DNA of 64,000 nucleotides from Xiphias gladius (lineage: Eukaryota > Chordata > Actinopteri > Istiophoriformes > Xiphiidae), in the NCBI RefSeq assembly GCF_016859285.1, contig NC_053403.1, positions 3,726,948-3,790,947 on the forward strand. The letters run 5' to 3'. The translations under genes and the position numbers were made by a program. Below the pieces are notes generated by a model. That model was not told the DNA's origin, searched no databases, and was given only the letters and a program-made list of their open reading frames with translations. Every line of letters begins with the position of its first letter. Position 1 is the stretch's first letter. Positions 46,330 to 57,391 of this stretch are shown here, in pieces.

Positions 46330-46490
46330 GTTTTGTACTTGGGACAGAGCCAGGCTAGCTGTTCTCCCCTGGCCTTTAGTTTTTATGCTACGCTAAGCTA
46401 TTCGCACCCTGGATCTAGCTATGTACATAACACAGACATGAGAGTGGTCTCAATCTTCTCATCTAAATCTTGGAAAGAAAGTAAATCACT
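46330..46490 (-). mobile_element. copy of the foldback repeat family
   Basis: TATGCTACGCTAAGCTATTC followed by ACAGACATGAGAGTGGTCTC and CAATCTTCTCATCTAAATC matches the right arm of the element at 3985-4335. Confidence 0.6.
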
Positions 46491-46745
46491 TTATTACCTC
46501 CGCCAAGGTCTGTTTGTTTGTTGGTTTTTTTTTTTTTGGTTGTTGGTTTGTTTCTCAGCAGGATTACGCAAAAACTACAGAACTGATTTGCACCGAACTC
46601 GGTGGAGGGGTGAAGCATTGGCCAGGGAAGAACCCATTAGATTTGGGGGCAGTTCCGGATCATTTAGAAGTCAGATGTGTATTGTTTGACGTTGGCCTTG
46701 GCGGAGGTCTGCGCTCTGCTGACCGTGTTTTCCAGTTTCTCAAGA
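46490..46745 (+). mobile_element. interspersed repeat (CTCCGCCAAGG family)
   Basis: It starts ATTACCTCCGCCAAGGTCTG, contains AGCAGGATTACGCAAAAACT and GAAGAACCCATTAGAT, and ends CCTTGGCGGAGGTCTGCGCT. Its two ends are inverted copies (CCTCCGCCAAGG / CCTTGGCGGAGG), as in a non-autonomous DNA transposon. I recognise it as a frequent teleost repeat but cannot name it. Confidence 0.7.
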
Positions 46746-47165
46746 TATTACTCGAGATACTCCTTTTTAAAAAAAAGGGTTTGACAACACACGTCAGCCT
46801 ACAGCATGATACTATTCTCAACACTCATTTTCTAATTAACAGAAACATCAAAAAGTAAAAATGTGATTAATGTGATTAATTAGAACTTGAAATTGATCCC
46901 AACGGTGAGTGAAGCCCATGTCTAAATGTAGTTTTGAGATATGTATTCTTGTAGTCTCTTAAAAGTTGTTGAGATGTTGGAATCTTTCATTTGCGGTAAT
47001 GTGTTTTTTTTTTTTCTGTTCTTGTTGATGTTTGTGTTTTCTTTTTTTTAATCTTAGTTTTACAAAAAAAAAAAAACATCAAAGTATAGACCGCCACCTC
47101 AATACATTCACACTTCAACAATGGACTGGTTTCCATTGATGTAAAATAAAACATCTTAGAAGGTC

Positions 47166-50100
47166 CAATTGCTAGCTCTCTGCCATCTTGTGGTCTTCCT
47201 CAGTGGATGATTTTTGCTCATTCGATGGGCATGTGATGATAACTGAGATATCTCCATGACAACTGAGCCAATGCCATCAGCTGAAAAAGACAGCAGATGT
47301 GGTTGAAAGTTCTGTAAAAACAGAGTAAGTGGACCCTAAGTGAGGATGTTTTTACGGTTGCTACTAATAATTAGTTTCATCATGGACTAATCTGCTGATT
47401 ATTTTCTTGATTAATCAATGAGTTGTTTTGTCTATAAAATGCCCATCACCGTTTTCAACAAAGGTGACATCTTTAAATGTCTTGTTTTGTCCAACCAACA
47501 GTCCGAAACAAAAGTTATTAAGTTTCAGCAAAGAACATGATTAAATCTGCACATTTGGGAAACTGGAACTAGCAAATTTTTGCTTTATAAAATGAGTGAA
47601 ATGATTAATCATTTATTAAAATAGTTACCAATTAATTTTCTGGCGAATGACTAATTGATTAATCAACTAATCATTTCAGCTGTTATGTTTTTGTTAAACT
47701 GCTTTTTCCATGTTAAGAATGAACTTAAATGCTTGATTTTTTTTTTACCGATTTGTTGTTTTTTTGTTTTTGTTTTTGTTTTTTTTTAACCACAAATACA
47801 GCTGAAGTCCTTTTAAACATTCCAGGTATGTCTGTTGTTCACATCACAAAGTAATATCAGCAGGGAATCAAAAGAAAGCACAGAAATATGATGGTTAATC
47901 AAAAAACGAGAGCCAGTAAATATGTTGAGGACGTCTGGCGACTTATTGATTATTTTACAGTGCAGTGCGGTCGGAGTGGATGATTTTTGATGGCCAAATG
48001 AACAGAAGTATACGGCAGCACGCATCCTCTCCACCTCACCGACGCAGACATTGACACAGATGAACTACAATGACGGAAAGCTAACAAGCATTAAACGTGG
48101 AGGCTGGGTGTTTTTCTTTTCTGTTCATTCTTCAAATACAGACCTGCTTTTGTTTCACAGAATATTTAACCAACAGCATGTAGCCTAATGTTTGTGTACT
48201 CTGAATTTTGTATCTACTATGGTGGTGTCTGGTTGTGGATGGTTGTCATTGTTGTCATTTGTTTGTGGCATTTTAACACTATTTTTTATATATTTTACAA
48301 CTTTTTTTTTTGCATTTATGAATGTATTCGTTTCCCTTCTGCTGTGCACTTCTGTTAAGCCAGTTTTCCTCTTGAAAGGATAATTAATTTATCATTTCTC
48401 ATTGGATTTGATTTGAAACACTCAACGAGGATTACCCTTTAATCTGTGAATCTGTCTATAACAAACTATGTAAAAAATATTTACTGTATCTGATTCTGTT
48501 TAAAGTGCTTTACCCTTCACTGCCCTCCATCAGATGCCTTTTGGAAGAACAGCCTGTGTCATTTAAGTTAGAAACGTCCTAGTACATGGGAAGTAATTCA
48601 AAAAGCATGATTTCTTTTTATTTTTTATTATTCACCATGGATCTCAAGAAGTGGTGGAAAACAAGTTCAGTACCGCTTACTGACTTTGATTATTTTGCTT
48701 CAAGCCTTGTGAGAAGCCTGAGAACCCCTTTTCTATTAGGGATCCTAGCACCAGCATCACTCATTTTTTTTATTTTTTACTATGATTATATCTTTTCTAT
48801 TGAAAAGCGTCATTTGCATGGTAGCTCTGTAACTTCGTTGACGGACAAACGTATGTTAAACCACCTTTTTTAACCTGTATGCAGCCATTCTCTTGCGCCG
48901 GGTCAGTTAGCCTTTGATTCCAAAGTGTGTTGAGTGATTGGACCCCGGTATAATTGCATGCAAGTCTAGTTTTTATTTTTATCTTTACTTAAATCTTTCA
49001 TTTAACCAGGATGGACTTTGGAGATTGAAGACTCTTCTTCAAGGGTTCTAGCCATGTTAGCATTACATTGCTTGTAGAGCTAATCAGTTGTTGAATTGTT
49101 TACCAAGACTTTGATGAAGTCTGAATGTGTTGTGGTGGTGCTTTTTACTCTGTTTAGCCACTGTGGATGTTAGTGCTTGTGGTAAATACCCAGTACTTCC
49201 CAATAATAATCATAATAAGATAATTAATCAAATTATTTTTCATAGCCTAAGCCAGAGGTTTCCAACCTTTACGGCTTGTGATACCTTAATATCAAGCGGT
49301 ATTTACTTGTAACCCATGGTCACCGTAACCCATCGTTTATAACCAAGTCAACAAAAAAGTAAGAAAAGTAAAAGTAACTGAGTACTTTTTATTAATATAT
49401 TGCCCAGTCATTTCTAAGGAAAAAAGCAAAGCTGAAAACATAAATTTAATTTTGTGTGTATTTTTTTTTTTTTTTCTTGCTCTCCTATGCTGTTAGCTTT
49501 CTCACAAACACTTATTTATCTTGATTAATCTCGTGACCCCTTGGGGGGCTCCTGACCCTGAAGGACACCGCTGACTTACTGTATGTGTTCTCCTGTTGCT
49601 GTTGAAAAACTTCCCATGTCACAATATGCTTGTCACCAAATCTTTATCCCCCTGGATGCACTTTGAACCGTTTGATGGCACAAACAAAAGAGACTACAAG
49701 TATTTCACAAAGCACCCTGGGTCCCTGACTTCATGTTCTTTAATACTTAAAAAAAAAGAAAAAGAAAAAGAAAAAAAAAAGCTTTTACAATGAAAAAAGT
49801 CCAAGTGGAATTTTAAGCCATTAAATCAGACATTTAATGGCTTAAACTTCTTATTCCATAGGATGAACTACAGTAGTAAGTCTCGGACATGTTTTCACTA
49901 TGATAAAACATTTAGGTCTTGGACATTTTGTCACAGTACTTTGCACCTTGTCCTCCTGCTGTTACTTTATTTACAGTAGCATGTTTTTCTTAATGCTGGA
50001 GCACAGTTCTACAATCCAGATTTAGTCAAAGTAAAAAGCCTCATCTGTTATAATTTCTGTATTTTAGTGCCAGAAGATGAGTTGTGAACTACTGTAGGTG

Positions 50101-52190
50101 ACCATTTTCACAATAGAGAGTCAAATATTTTTCCAAGTACTGGAGGTTAAGTTTTGAAAGCCAGGTTGGAGTTATCTTTGAATGATTATTGTTATTATTT
50201 TTTTTTTTTAACTCATAAACCCCTCAACCCCTGCAGATGCTGTGTTTCAGGATATTTAGTGAACATGGAAAATCATGGTTAAAATCCTTGATTTGGTCCT
50301 GACCCCCTGAATTGAAGGGATTTCTTTTGAAAAAGGTTTCAACCAGTGGCCATTGTAGATGTGATGCTGGAAATAGACGTGTTATTAACCGTACAGTAAA
50401 GGGGCTCTGTGACATAAATGGAGAATGAAAACAATGAAAAGCCGTTCTCACATCTTGTGCCCCATTACCAGCATCCATACAGAAGATAATACAGTTAAAT
50501 ATTATCTAGGCCAGATTTAAATTAAGATTCAGTTAGTAGCCTTGTACCATTTGTAATCGCAAAAAGAAAGCACTTTTTCATTCTGTGAGACATAATTTTT
50601 ATTCAAGTGAAAACAGTTATCGTCTCAGCCAACACTACATTAAAAATCTGTATATTTAATGTTATTACTTGTTTGTTTTTTTTAGAAGTTATGTGCTGCT
50701 ATTTCATAGTACCAGCAGTGTTATAACAACAGATAATTAAAAGTTTAATCCATGGTCATTTTGGGCTCTGTGTCCTCAGTAACAGGGATGTGGGTACTGT
50801 GAGCTGGTGGGCGAGGAAAGCACAACATCTGTTCCTCGATTCGAGTACCTATTACCGCTCACATTTTGTATTCTCTAGATTTTGTCCGTCCACAGGTGCG
50901 ACCAGTGGGGTCGCTCGTCTTGCTTGACCTTCTCACATCAGCCTTCATGCAGTAGCGGTCCTCACCTGTCAAGTCTGCTCGACAAAGAGGCTCCATATGA
51001 GGTCCTGCGTACCTTTTTTAGCCTGGTCCAACAAATCCCTGGGCTTCAAAGACGGGACTCCCCTCCATCATTCTCATAGTGGTAAAGTAGCTCTCAAAGT
51101 CAACCACCTGTGTCCCTTTGACCAAACAGTCTGCTACCAAAAATACAACTGAAGTCGTGTTACAGCGGGTTTTTAATGTACATTTCAAGACTGTGGACAA
51201 CATCTTTCTAAGGCAATAACAAGGCACTTTAAAGTGCTATATCTTAAAAGGGCATTGTGACCACATATAAAAGTGGGTGGACTGTAAAATAGAATGAATA
51301 CAAATAAATCACTCATCATTTTGTACAGTTTTTTTTGTCAGGGTTTCCAGATAGAAAGTAGAGTCAATCGGTAGCCAGTGTCTATACACAGTATTGAGTC
51401 AATACAGTATCCTTCGTCCCAATGATCCACCTTCTATTTTGAGTGAAGTTAACAGTCAATTCTCTCACAGAAATCAAAAAAGTGAACCCAGTCTGCGAAC
51501 GCGAGAGCTTGGTCTTTGTGGTAAAAGCTGAAAAACTTCCAAAGAACTAAATCATGTCAACACCCACACACTTTTGAAACTACATATAGTGTTAAATAAT
51601 AGACGGCAAGGTTTGGCAGCTTTGTGTAGATTTGCAATATAAAAAGAGATGATAAAAAAATGTACAGTTTTGAACCACCATGGAAAACTTTCTTTACCCT
51701 GCTCAGTACAGTATTTACCTCTCAAATGTAGTGGAGTAGATGTATAATGTAAATTGGAGATGGGTAGGTACACTTTTAAGGTACAAGTGCCTCACATTTG
51801 CTCTTAAGCAAAGTAATTTACTGCAGCGGCTTCTAACCTTGTTTGCTCGTGAACCCTTGAAATGAATCATAGTCTACTTTTGACCCTTTATTGAAGTCTG
51901 AAGACTTCCTTTGAACTGGTCCTTCTTAGGTGGTTTCATTTGAAGAGGCCTAAAAGTATTCAGTATGTTGCAAGAAAACTATTCTTTTTTAAATTAGATA
52001 AGAGTCAACATCTAATTAAATGTAACGTAAAATTAAAGTATGTACACACGTTCTTTTGTCTTTCGTGCTGCTTTAATCATTTTGAACCCTCTGACCTATA
52101 AGATTCATTTTATGTTTTATTGGTAAAGCAGGACAAAATATAAATATACAGTGAGAGATTACATTAAACAGAGGACAGAGCATGAGTGCA
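47166..52190. other. gene-poor interval between znf512 and gtf3c2
   Basis: No convincing coding exon on either strand; the open frames are short and AT-biased. Apart from the repeat listed at 47340-47700 it is AT-rich with homopolymer T and A runs. A very long alternative znf512 3' UTR cannot be excluded. Confidence 0.5.
47340..47700 (+). mobile_element. AT-rich interspersed repeat, copy 1
   Basis: It contains CTAATCTGCTGATTATTTTC, TTGATTAATCAATGAGTTG, TTTGTCCAACCAACAGTCC and an inverted end (TGATTAATCAACTAATCA). Two more copies in the same orientation lie at 53868-54130 and 63632-63900. No coding capacity. Confidence 0.7.
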
Positions 52191-52199
52191 AGATGGGAG

Positions 52200-52895
52200 T
52201 TGATACAGGTGGATTAGGAACACCATACTAATACTGGGTAGGGCCTCCCTTTGCCCTCAAAACAGCCTCAGTTCTTCGAGGCCTAGATTCCACCAGATGT
52301 TGGAAACTTTCCTTTGAGATTCTGCTCCATGTTTACATGATTGCGTCGCATCATTTCATCATGGTAAACCTTGGCCATAAATGGATGCGCATGGTCAGCA
52401 ACAACACTCTGATAGGCTGTGGCATTCAAATGATGACTTATATGTGTTAAGGGCCCCAAAGTTCGCCAAGAAAGCGTTCCCCACACCATTACACCACCAA
52501 TACCACCCATGACTGTTGACACAGGGCAGGTTGGGTCCATGAATTCATGGTGTTGAATCCAAATTCTGACCCTTACATCTGCGTGCCACAGCAGAAATCC
52601 AGATTCATCAGACCAGGCTATGTTTGTCCAGTCTTCAGCTCTTCAGTTTTGGTGAGCCTGCGCCCCGACTGTGTCTCTGGCCACTCTCTCGTCAACAAGG
52701 CATTTCTGTCTGTAGAACTGCCGCAAACTGGATGTTTTTCGAGAGTCAACCCTAGAGACTGTTGTGGTCGAAAGTCCCAGGAGATCAGTAGTTTCAGAAA
52801 TCCTCAAACCAGCCTGTCCGTCACCAACAGTCATGCCACAGTCAAAGTCACTGAGATCACATTTTTCCCTAGTCTGATGTTTGATGCTCAAAAAT
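52200..52895 (-). mobile_element. decayed, internally deleted Tc1-like transposon
   Basis: Read on the minus strand, it begins with a helix-turn-helix segment (KCDLSDFDCGMTVGDGQAGL, then SETTDLLGLSTTTVSRV) and jumps to VDER. It continues with a segment around AWSDESGFLLWHAD that includes the first catalytic Asp, and MVWGTLSWRTLGPL ... LNATAYQSVVADHAHPFM. It then jumps to a piece like the transposase C-terminus (RAKGGPTQY-like, near 52240-52300). Two internal blocks are missing, including the region with the other catalytic acids, and there are stops. It cannot encode an active transposase. Confidence 0.85.
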
Positions 52896-52999
52896 GGCTA
52901 AATAGGCCGGTGGTTACAAAAAGAGGAATACTAAGAATTTTTTTAAAATGAACCCATAATTGACTATGTTTGGAACAGTGCTTAATGTATTAAGTGATT

Positions 53000-53390
53000 T
53001 CCAAGAGAGATATTCGGTGGCTTTAAAAATTGAACCCATGGCTGCAGCGGGAGATAATCGGTGTCATTCACACTTTCTGCACATAGGGGGCGGTGTGGCC
53101 CAACATGCCTGAACGGTAACATGGCGGTCTGATGTAAGCAGAAATTGAGTTTCGGCAACCTGGAGCACTTGAAACACCGCGGGTGATGATTACAGTTTGC
53201 CCTCCGTGAAAGAATAACGGCCGGATTTGTATGTCGGGTATGTCTCTACGGCTCCGGCGATCTTCTACGGTGTCGTTCCCGGGAGCAGAGTTTGGGATTC
53301 GATACCGAGCGACCGGGGTCTAGCTTCCCGGTTTCGGTACAGGGCTTTTCAGCCTTCGCCACCGGGGAGGAAGCCGCGGTTTCACGCAGG
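53000..53390 (+). promoter_or_regulatory. gtf3c2: gtf3c2 promoter and non-coding exon 1
   Basis: A locally GC- and CpG-rich stretch ends at CACGCAGG|GTGAGT, a strong donor at 53391. AACATGGCGG at 53118-53127 matches the YY1 motif often found just downstream of the start site in housekeeping promoters. No TATA box was seen. The first start codon of the frame is in the next exon, so exon 1 is non-coding. The exact transcription start is not determined. Confidence 0.65.
53118..53127 (+). promoter_or_regulatory. YY1-type motif
   Basis: AACATGGCGG matches the YY1 core (AANATGGCG). It lies about 260 bases before the first donor of gtf3c2. Confidence 0.45.
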
Positions 53391-53867
53391 GTGAGTTTTT
53401 AACGGTGCTAGTAGTCGTGCCGGTAACGTCTGTCGGTTACAGGCCGATTTTAAAAGTGCTGCCGTTACTCAACGACAGTGTAAGAAGCGTTACACTCCAC
53501 TGCTACTTTAGCCAGTTAGCGCTAGCTTTGTGTGGTAGCTCAGTAGCGTGGCAGGAGGAAGATGTGAATCACTGGGAAGATACGAGTTACAGAAGTTTAT
53601 TACTTAAATAACTTACTGCTCGATATGTATCATATTTAAAAGATGTGCCGAATCGATGAGTGGCTTAAAACTATTAAAAGTGTGAAATCCACACCTATCT
53701 ATTACCCACGTAGGCTTGCGAGTTCGGACGGGAGAATAAAACTGTCACATTACTGAATGAGGTTTGGCTTGTTAGCCTCAGACAACGGAAAACCGATGTG
53801 ATATCGTTGTAACGCCTGGCTCTGAATCCACTGTGCCACAGTAATTACTTTAAACTATCAACGTTAG

Positions 53868-54130
53868 GACTGCAACTAGCGAATATTTTCATTATAGATC
53901 AATCTGTGGATTATTTTCTCGGTTAATCATGTAGTCTATAACATGTAAGAATATAGTGAAAAATATCTATCCCAGTTTCTCAGAGTCCAAGGTGACCTCT
54001 TCAGATGTCTTGAAGGAATTTTTTATTTTTTATTTTTTAGCCATTTTTGCATGAAAAATTATTTTAACAATTAATCGATCAAAATAGTTGCCAATTAGTC
54101 TTCTGTTGGCTGATTAATCGGCTAACTTCC
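53868..54130 (+). mobile_element. AT-rich interspersed repeat, copy 2
   Basis: GACTGCAACTAGCGAATATT, ATCTGTGGATTATTTTCTCG, AGTCCAAGGTGACCTCTTCA and ATTAATCGATCAAAATAGTT correspond in order to the copies at 47340 and 63632. It lies in intron 1 of gtf3c2. Confidence 0.7.
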
Positions 54131-54239
54131 TTAGCAAGCTATGTAAAATAGAGTAAAGATTTCTCTGGTAATGATATTTACTGTGATTACTGAATTGTGG
54201 CTGACGACAGGTCTTAATTTCTGTTTCTTGTCTGATCAG

Positions 54240-54412
54240 CAGCAAAGCCAGAGTGAGAAGACACTTGCTCGACACATGAGGAGGCATCTGACAAGACAAG
54301 CACAGCACAAGAACACCCAGAGCCTATGGATCCCATTGACTCTGGACAAGGTTTACTACACCAGCTTTTTGACTAGCTGATAAATGCTTTAGTTTACTAT
54401 TCCTTGTAGAGA

Positions 54413-54481
<69 letters not shown>

Positions 54482-57391
54482 TTTTTATTTCATTTTCAGT
54501 GTCAACATGTGTCATAAACTTGGTCGTCATCAGGGGAAAAAATCATTTGTGAGCACAAATTAGTAATTTACACGTTGTTAACGACTCTGGTACGTTATGG
54601 AGGAATGTGCTGAGTGTCCGGCAAGTAGCTGTGTTTTGGTGTCGAGGTGACAATGAATACTGAATTCATTATTTTAAATTGCTATTGTTAGGTTACCAAC
54701 TGCATTCATGACATACATATCACATACACCACTCATTTTATAGGATTTTGATGCTAAACTGGAAAGTTTTCCAGCAATACTGGCTGGCTTTGGCTGCCAG
54801 GAGTCAGGTGCACATAAAGAGCAAAAGTTGTCAGGCCAAGGACAATAATAATCTTGCAAGGTGTTTGGATTTAATGCAGTGTTATTTATTTTTATATACA
54901 TGAACTTTATTTGGATTTTGCCTATTAAACAACACCATGTCAGGTTTGACATCCTGCTGGGACAGTATAATGGACAATCCCTCTCACCTTCTGCATCCAT
55001 CCCTAGAAGGACATCAGAGCACATTCAGCAGGAAACTTAATGCCCCTCGGTGCAGAACTCAATGGTATCAGACATCCTTTCTGCTGGAGGACACTCTATA
55101 ACTCTTCCCTTGGCAGGGAGATCACATAAAAACCCTTTCAGCAAGGACAATAACATCATTTTTTCATATAACGTTCTGTGGGCTCGAACTGAATATTTGC
55201 AATAATTAATTCACAATCTACATGAGTACAGTATCTGTAGAGGGTGCAGTTTTTTTACTCTTTCTGTATTGCTTTGGCAGTCAGTACTGTGGCCATGTTT
55301 TTATTATTTCAATATTAATATAAATTGTCACTTTCAACCCGTCACTGACAACTACATTCTATTTTGCACTGTCACATCCACGTCTTTAGCTGCAATTTGT
55401 AGATATTTTTATTTTATTTGCCTTTATTTTCAATTAGGTTATTTTATTTTTCTCTTTATTGTACATAGTATTTAGACATGAATAAGAAATGTCTTTCTTT
55501 ACCCAGTGTTTTTGTGCATTGAGCATTTGGTAGTGCGAGAATTTCCTTTGGAATTAATAAAGTTCTTTCTTATCTTACCTCTTAAACATATGTTAGAGCG
55601 TTAACACTATTGTTCAACATAATATTCCATTAATTTGTGTGCTCAGAGTTAATAATTCAAGAGCGCTAATTAATTTGTTCACACAAAAGATTCATTTGAG
55701 AGCAAAAAAAGATTAATTCTTATACAAATTACTTATTCAAGAACACTGATTAATAATTTGTGCTCACTTTCTTCCCTCCCTAGTGACACCTGCCACATTA
55801 TATTTGACTATGCTTCATAGTATGTTTTTTTTTTTTTGAGGATGCAGCTTGTAAGAGTAACATTTGGTTAGATGTAACCACAGAATAGATGGAAAGATGG
55901 TAGTGCGTGCACATGGTTGTTTTGTTGAAGCTATATCCTCTTGCAATTTAAAATAAATTTTTTTTTTAAATTTATTTAATTATTTTCTCCTTATACAATG
56001 TCCTGTACACCTGCGGAATAATAATAATCACTCTCCTCGCAGGGCAAGAACAGCCGTCAGAGGAGCACTGGGATTTAACGCCCAGCTCAAAAGGACGACA
56101 ACGGAAGAAAAATCCCAAATATTCTGATTATGAAACTGATGGCACGTTTGTTGTGCAAAAAACACCTAGAACGAGCTCAAGGGGACGAGGAAAAGCTTCT
56201 AAAACGACTCCGGCAAAGGTTGAAAAAGGTAAAGATACACAACAGCCTGCAGATGGAGAAAAAGAAGCAACGGATGCAACAAGTCAAGAGTCTGATGGAA
56301 AAACGTTAGAGGAAACTCCTAAAAAGTTAGTGAGAGCCAAAAGGACCCCATCAAAAAAGGCTCCGGCCAAAGAAACTCCCATGGCTGATGGGGGCCTCCC
56401 AAGTGGAGAGGGTGGAGTTGTAGATACTCTGCAACAAGACAATGGGACACCAAAGCCAAAGAGAAAGTATGTTAGGAAGCAGCCTGCACAGAAAGCAACG
56501 CCGGTTACAGAACCACCATGTGAGGAGGCTCAAGGGGAGCGTCCAGTTGAACCTGAGGAGGAGATCGAACCCGGTGGCCGCCGCAGGAGAGGTGCTGCTA
56601 AAGCGTAAGTCTCATGAAGTCTGCCACTGAATTTACTGTATTCAGTTACAACATACTTTAGTAAGTCGCATTTTACTTCTCTATATGGCATGTGCTCTGT
56701 ACATTGCACTGGAGAACAGGGCTTGATAAAGTAAAATCAATTTACCGATTAATTGTGTTTTTATTTGACTGATCAAATACCGTTTCTTCAAGTTATTACA
56801 ATGTGCACAAAAAGGTCATTTTAACTTAAATAGTGAAAGTATACGAGTTGCCTTGAGTCACGATAGACCTGTAAACGGTGACATGAATAATTACAGTCTG
56901 TGTGGACCTGCAACAGTACACAGGACTGTCGTGACTCCAGAGCTGACTCTGGATATCTCATACCGAATCTAGAGATTGCATATACGAAAGGGATAGATTG
57001 GAAACAGCCTCCGTTTGTTGAAGAGATATTTCTGGCGATGAGATGCTCTAGCCAGAAAAAAGCCAGGCTATGAGGTTGTTATTATTTGTGCTCAACTGTT
57101 TCTCACTTTTAGGCCTAAAAAAGTATAGATGTCACATTTTAGTCGTTTTGCATTTGCCAAATGATTTTTGCATCTGAAAAATTCTGAAATCGCAACCTTG
57201 TCATTCAGTGTTTTTAAAAAAAAAAAACAAAAAACCTTGAAAAATCTCTTCCAGGGCATTGAAGTACCTCCACATCTTGGCAAAAGAGGTGCTTGGTCAT
57301 CCCAATGATGAGTCAGACTCCCAGCCAGGTGCCAACAGTAAAGTCGCGACAGACCCGGTCACAAAGCGGAAAAGTCCCAAAGGAAGCAAAG
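54240..57391 (+). CDS. gtf3c2: gtf3c2 coding exons 1-3: basic, disordered N-terminus
   Basis: The first coding exon (54240-54350) carries a 5' leader and MDPIDSGQ. The next (56043-56604) continues GQEQPSEEHWDLTPSSKGRQ and has Lys/Arg/Pro-rich stretches such as SSRGRGKASKTTPAK and KPKRKYVRKQP, similar to AT-hook-like basic motifs in the human N-terminus. The third (57255-57391) codes ALKYLHILAKEVLGHPNDES, a conserved short helix, then KRKSPKGSK. Phases are 1, 2, 1. An out-of-frame ATG at 54278 lies upstream of the chosen start within the same exon. Confidence 0.85.

Larger units (their letters stand above)
45098..47165 (+). other. znf512: probable znf512 3' untranslated region
   Basis: The sequence after the stop has no coding character. 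An AATAAA signal at 47145-47150 is one plausible polyadenylation site. The stretch also carries two interspersed repeats (about 46330-46490 and 46490-46745), so the true end may be earlier. Confidence 0.4.

Noticed and set aside
46514..46858. A 114-codon plus-strand frame downstream of znf512
   Set aside because: It falls in a repeat whose ends are inverted copies (CCTCCGCCAAGG), without gene-like composition.
52547..52951. A 134-codon plus-strand frame
   Set aside because: Antisense of the decayed Tc1-like transposase; the minus strand carries the recognisable motifs.
54278..54350. The earlier ATG in gtf3c2 exon 2 (reading MRRHLTRQAQHKNTQ)
   Set aside because: When spliced to the next exon this frame soon hits a stop. 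The ATG at 54326 is in frame with the conserved protein.
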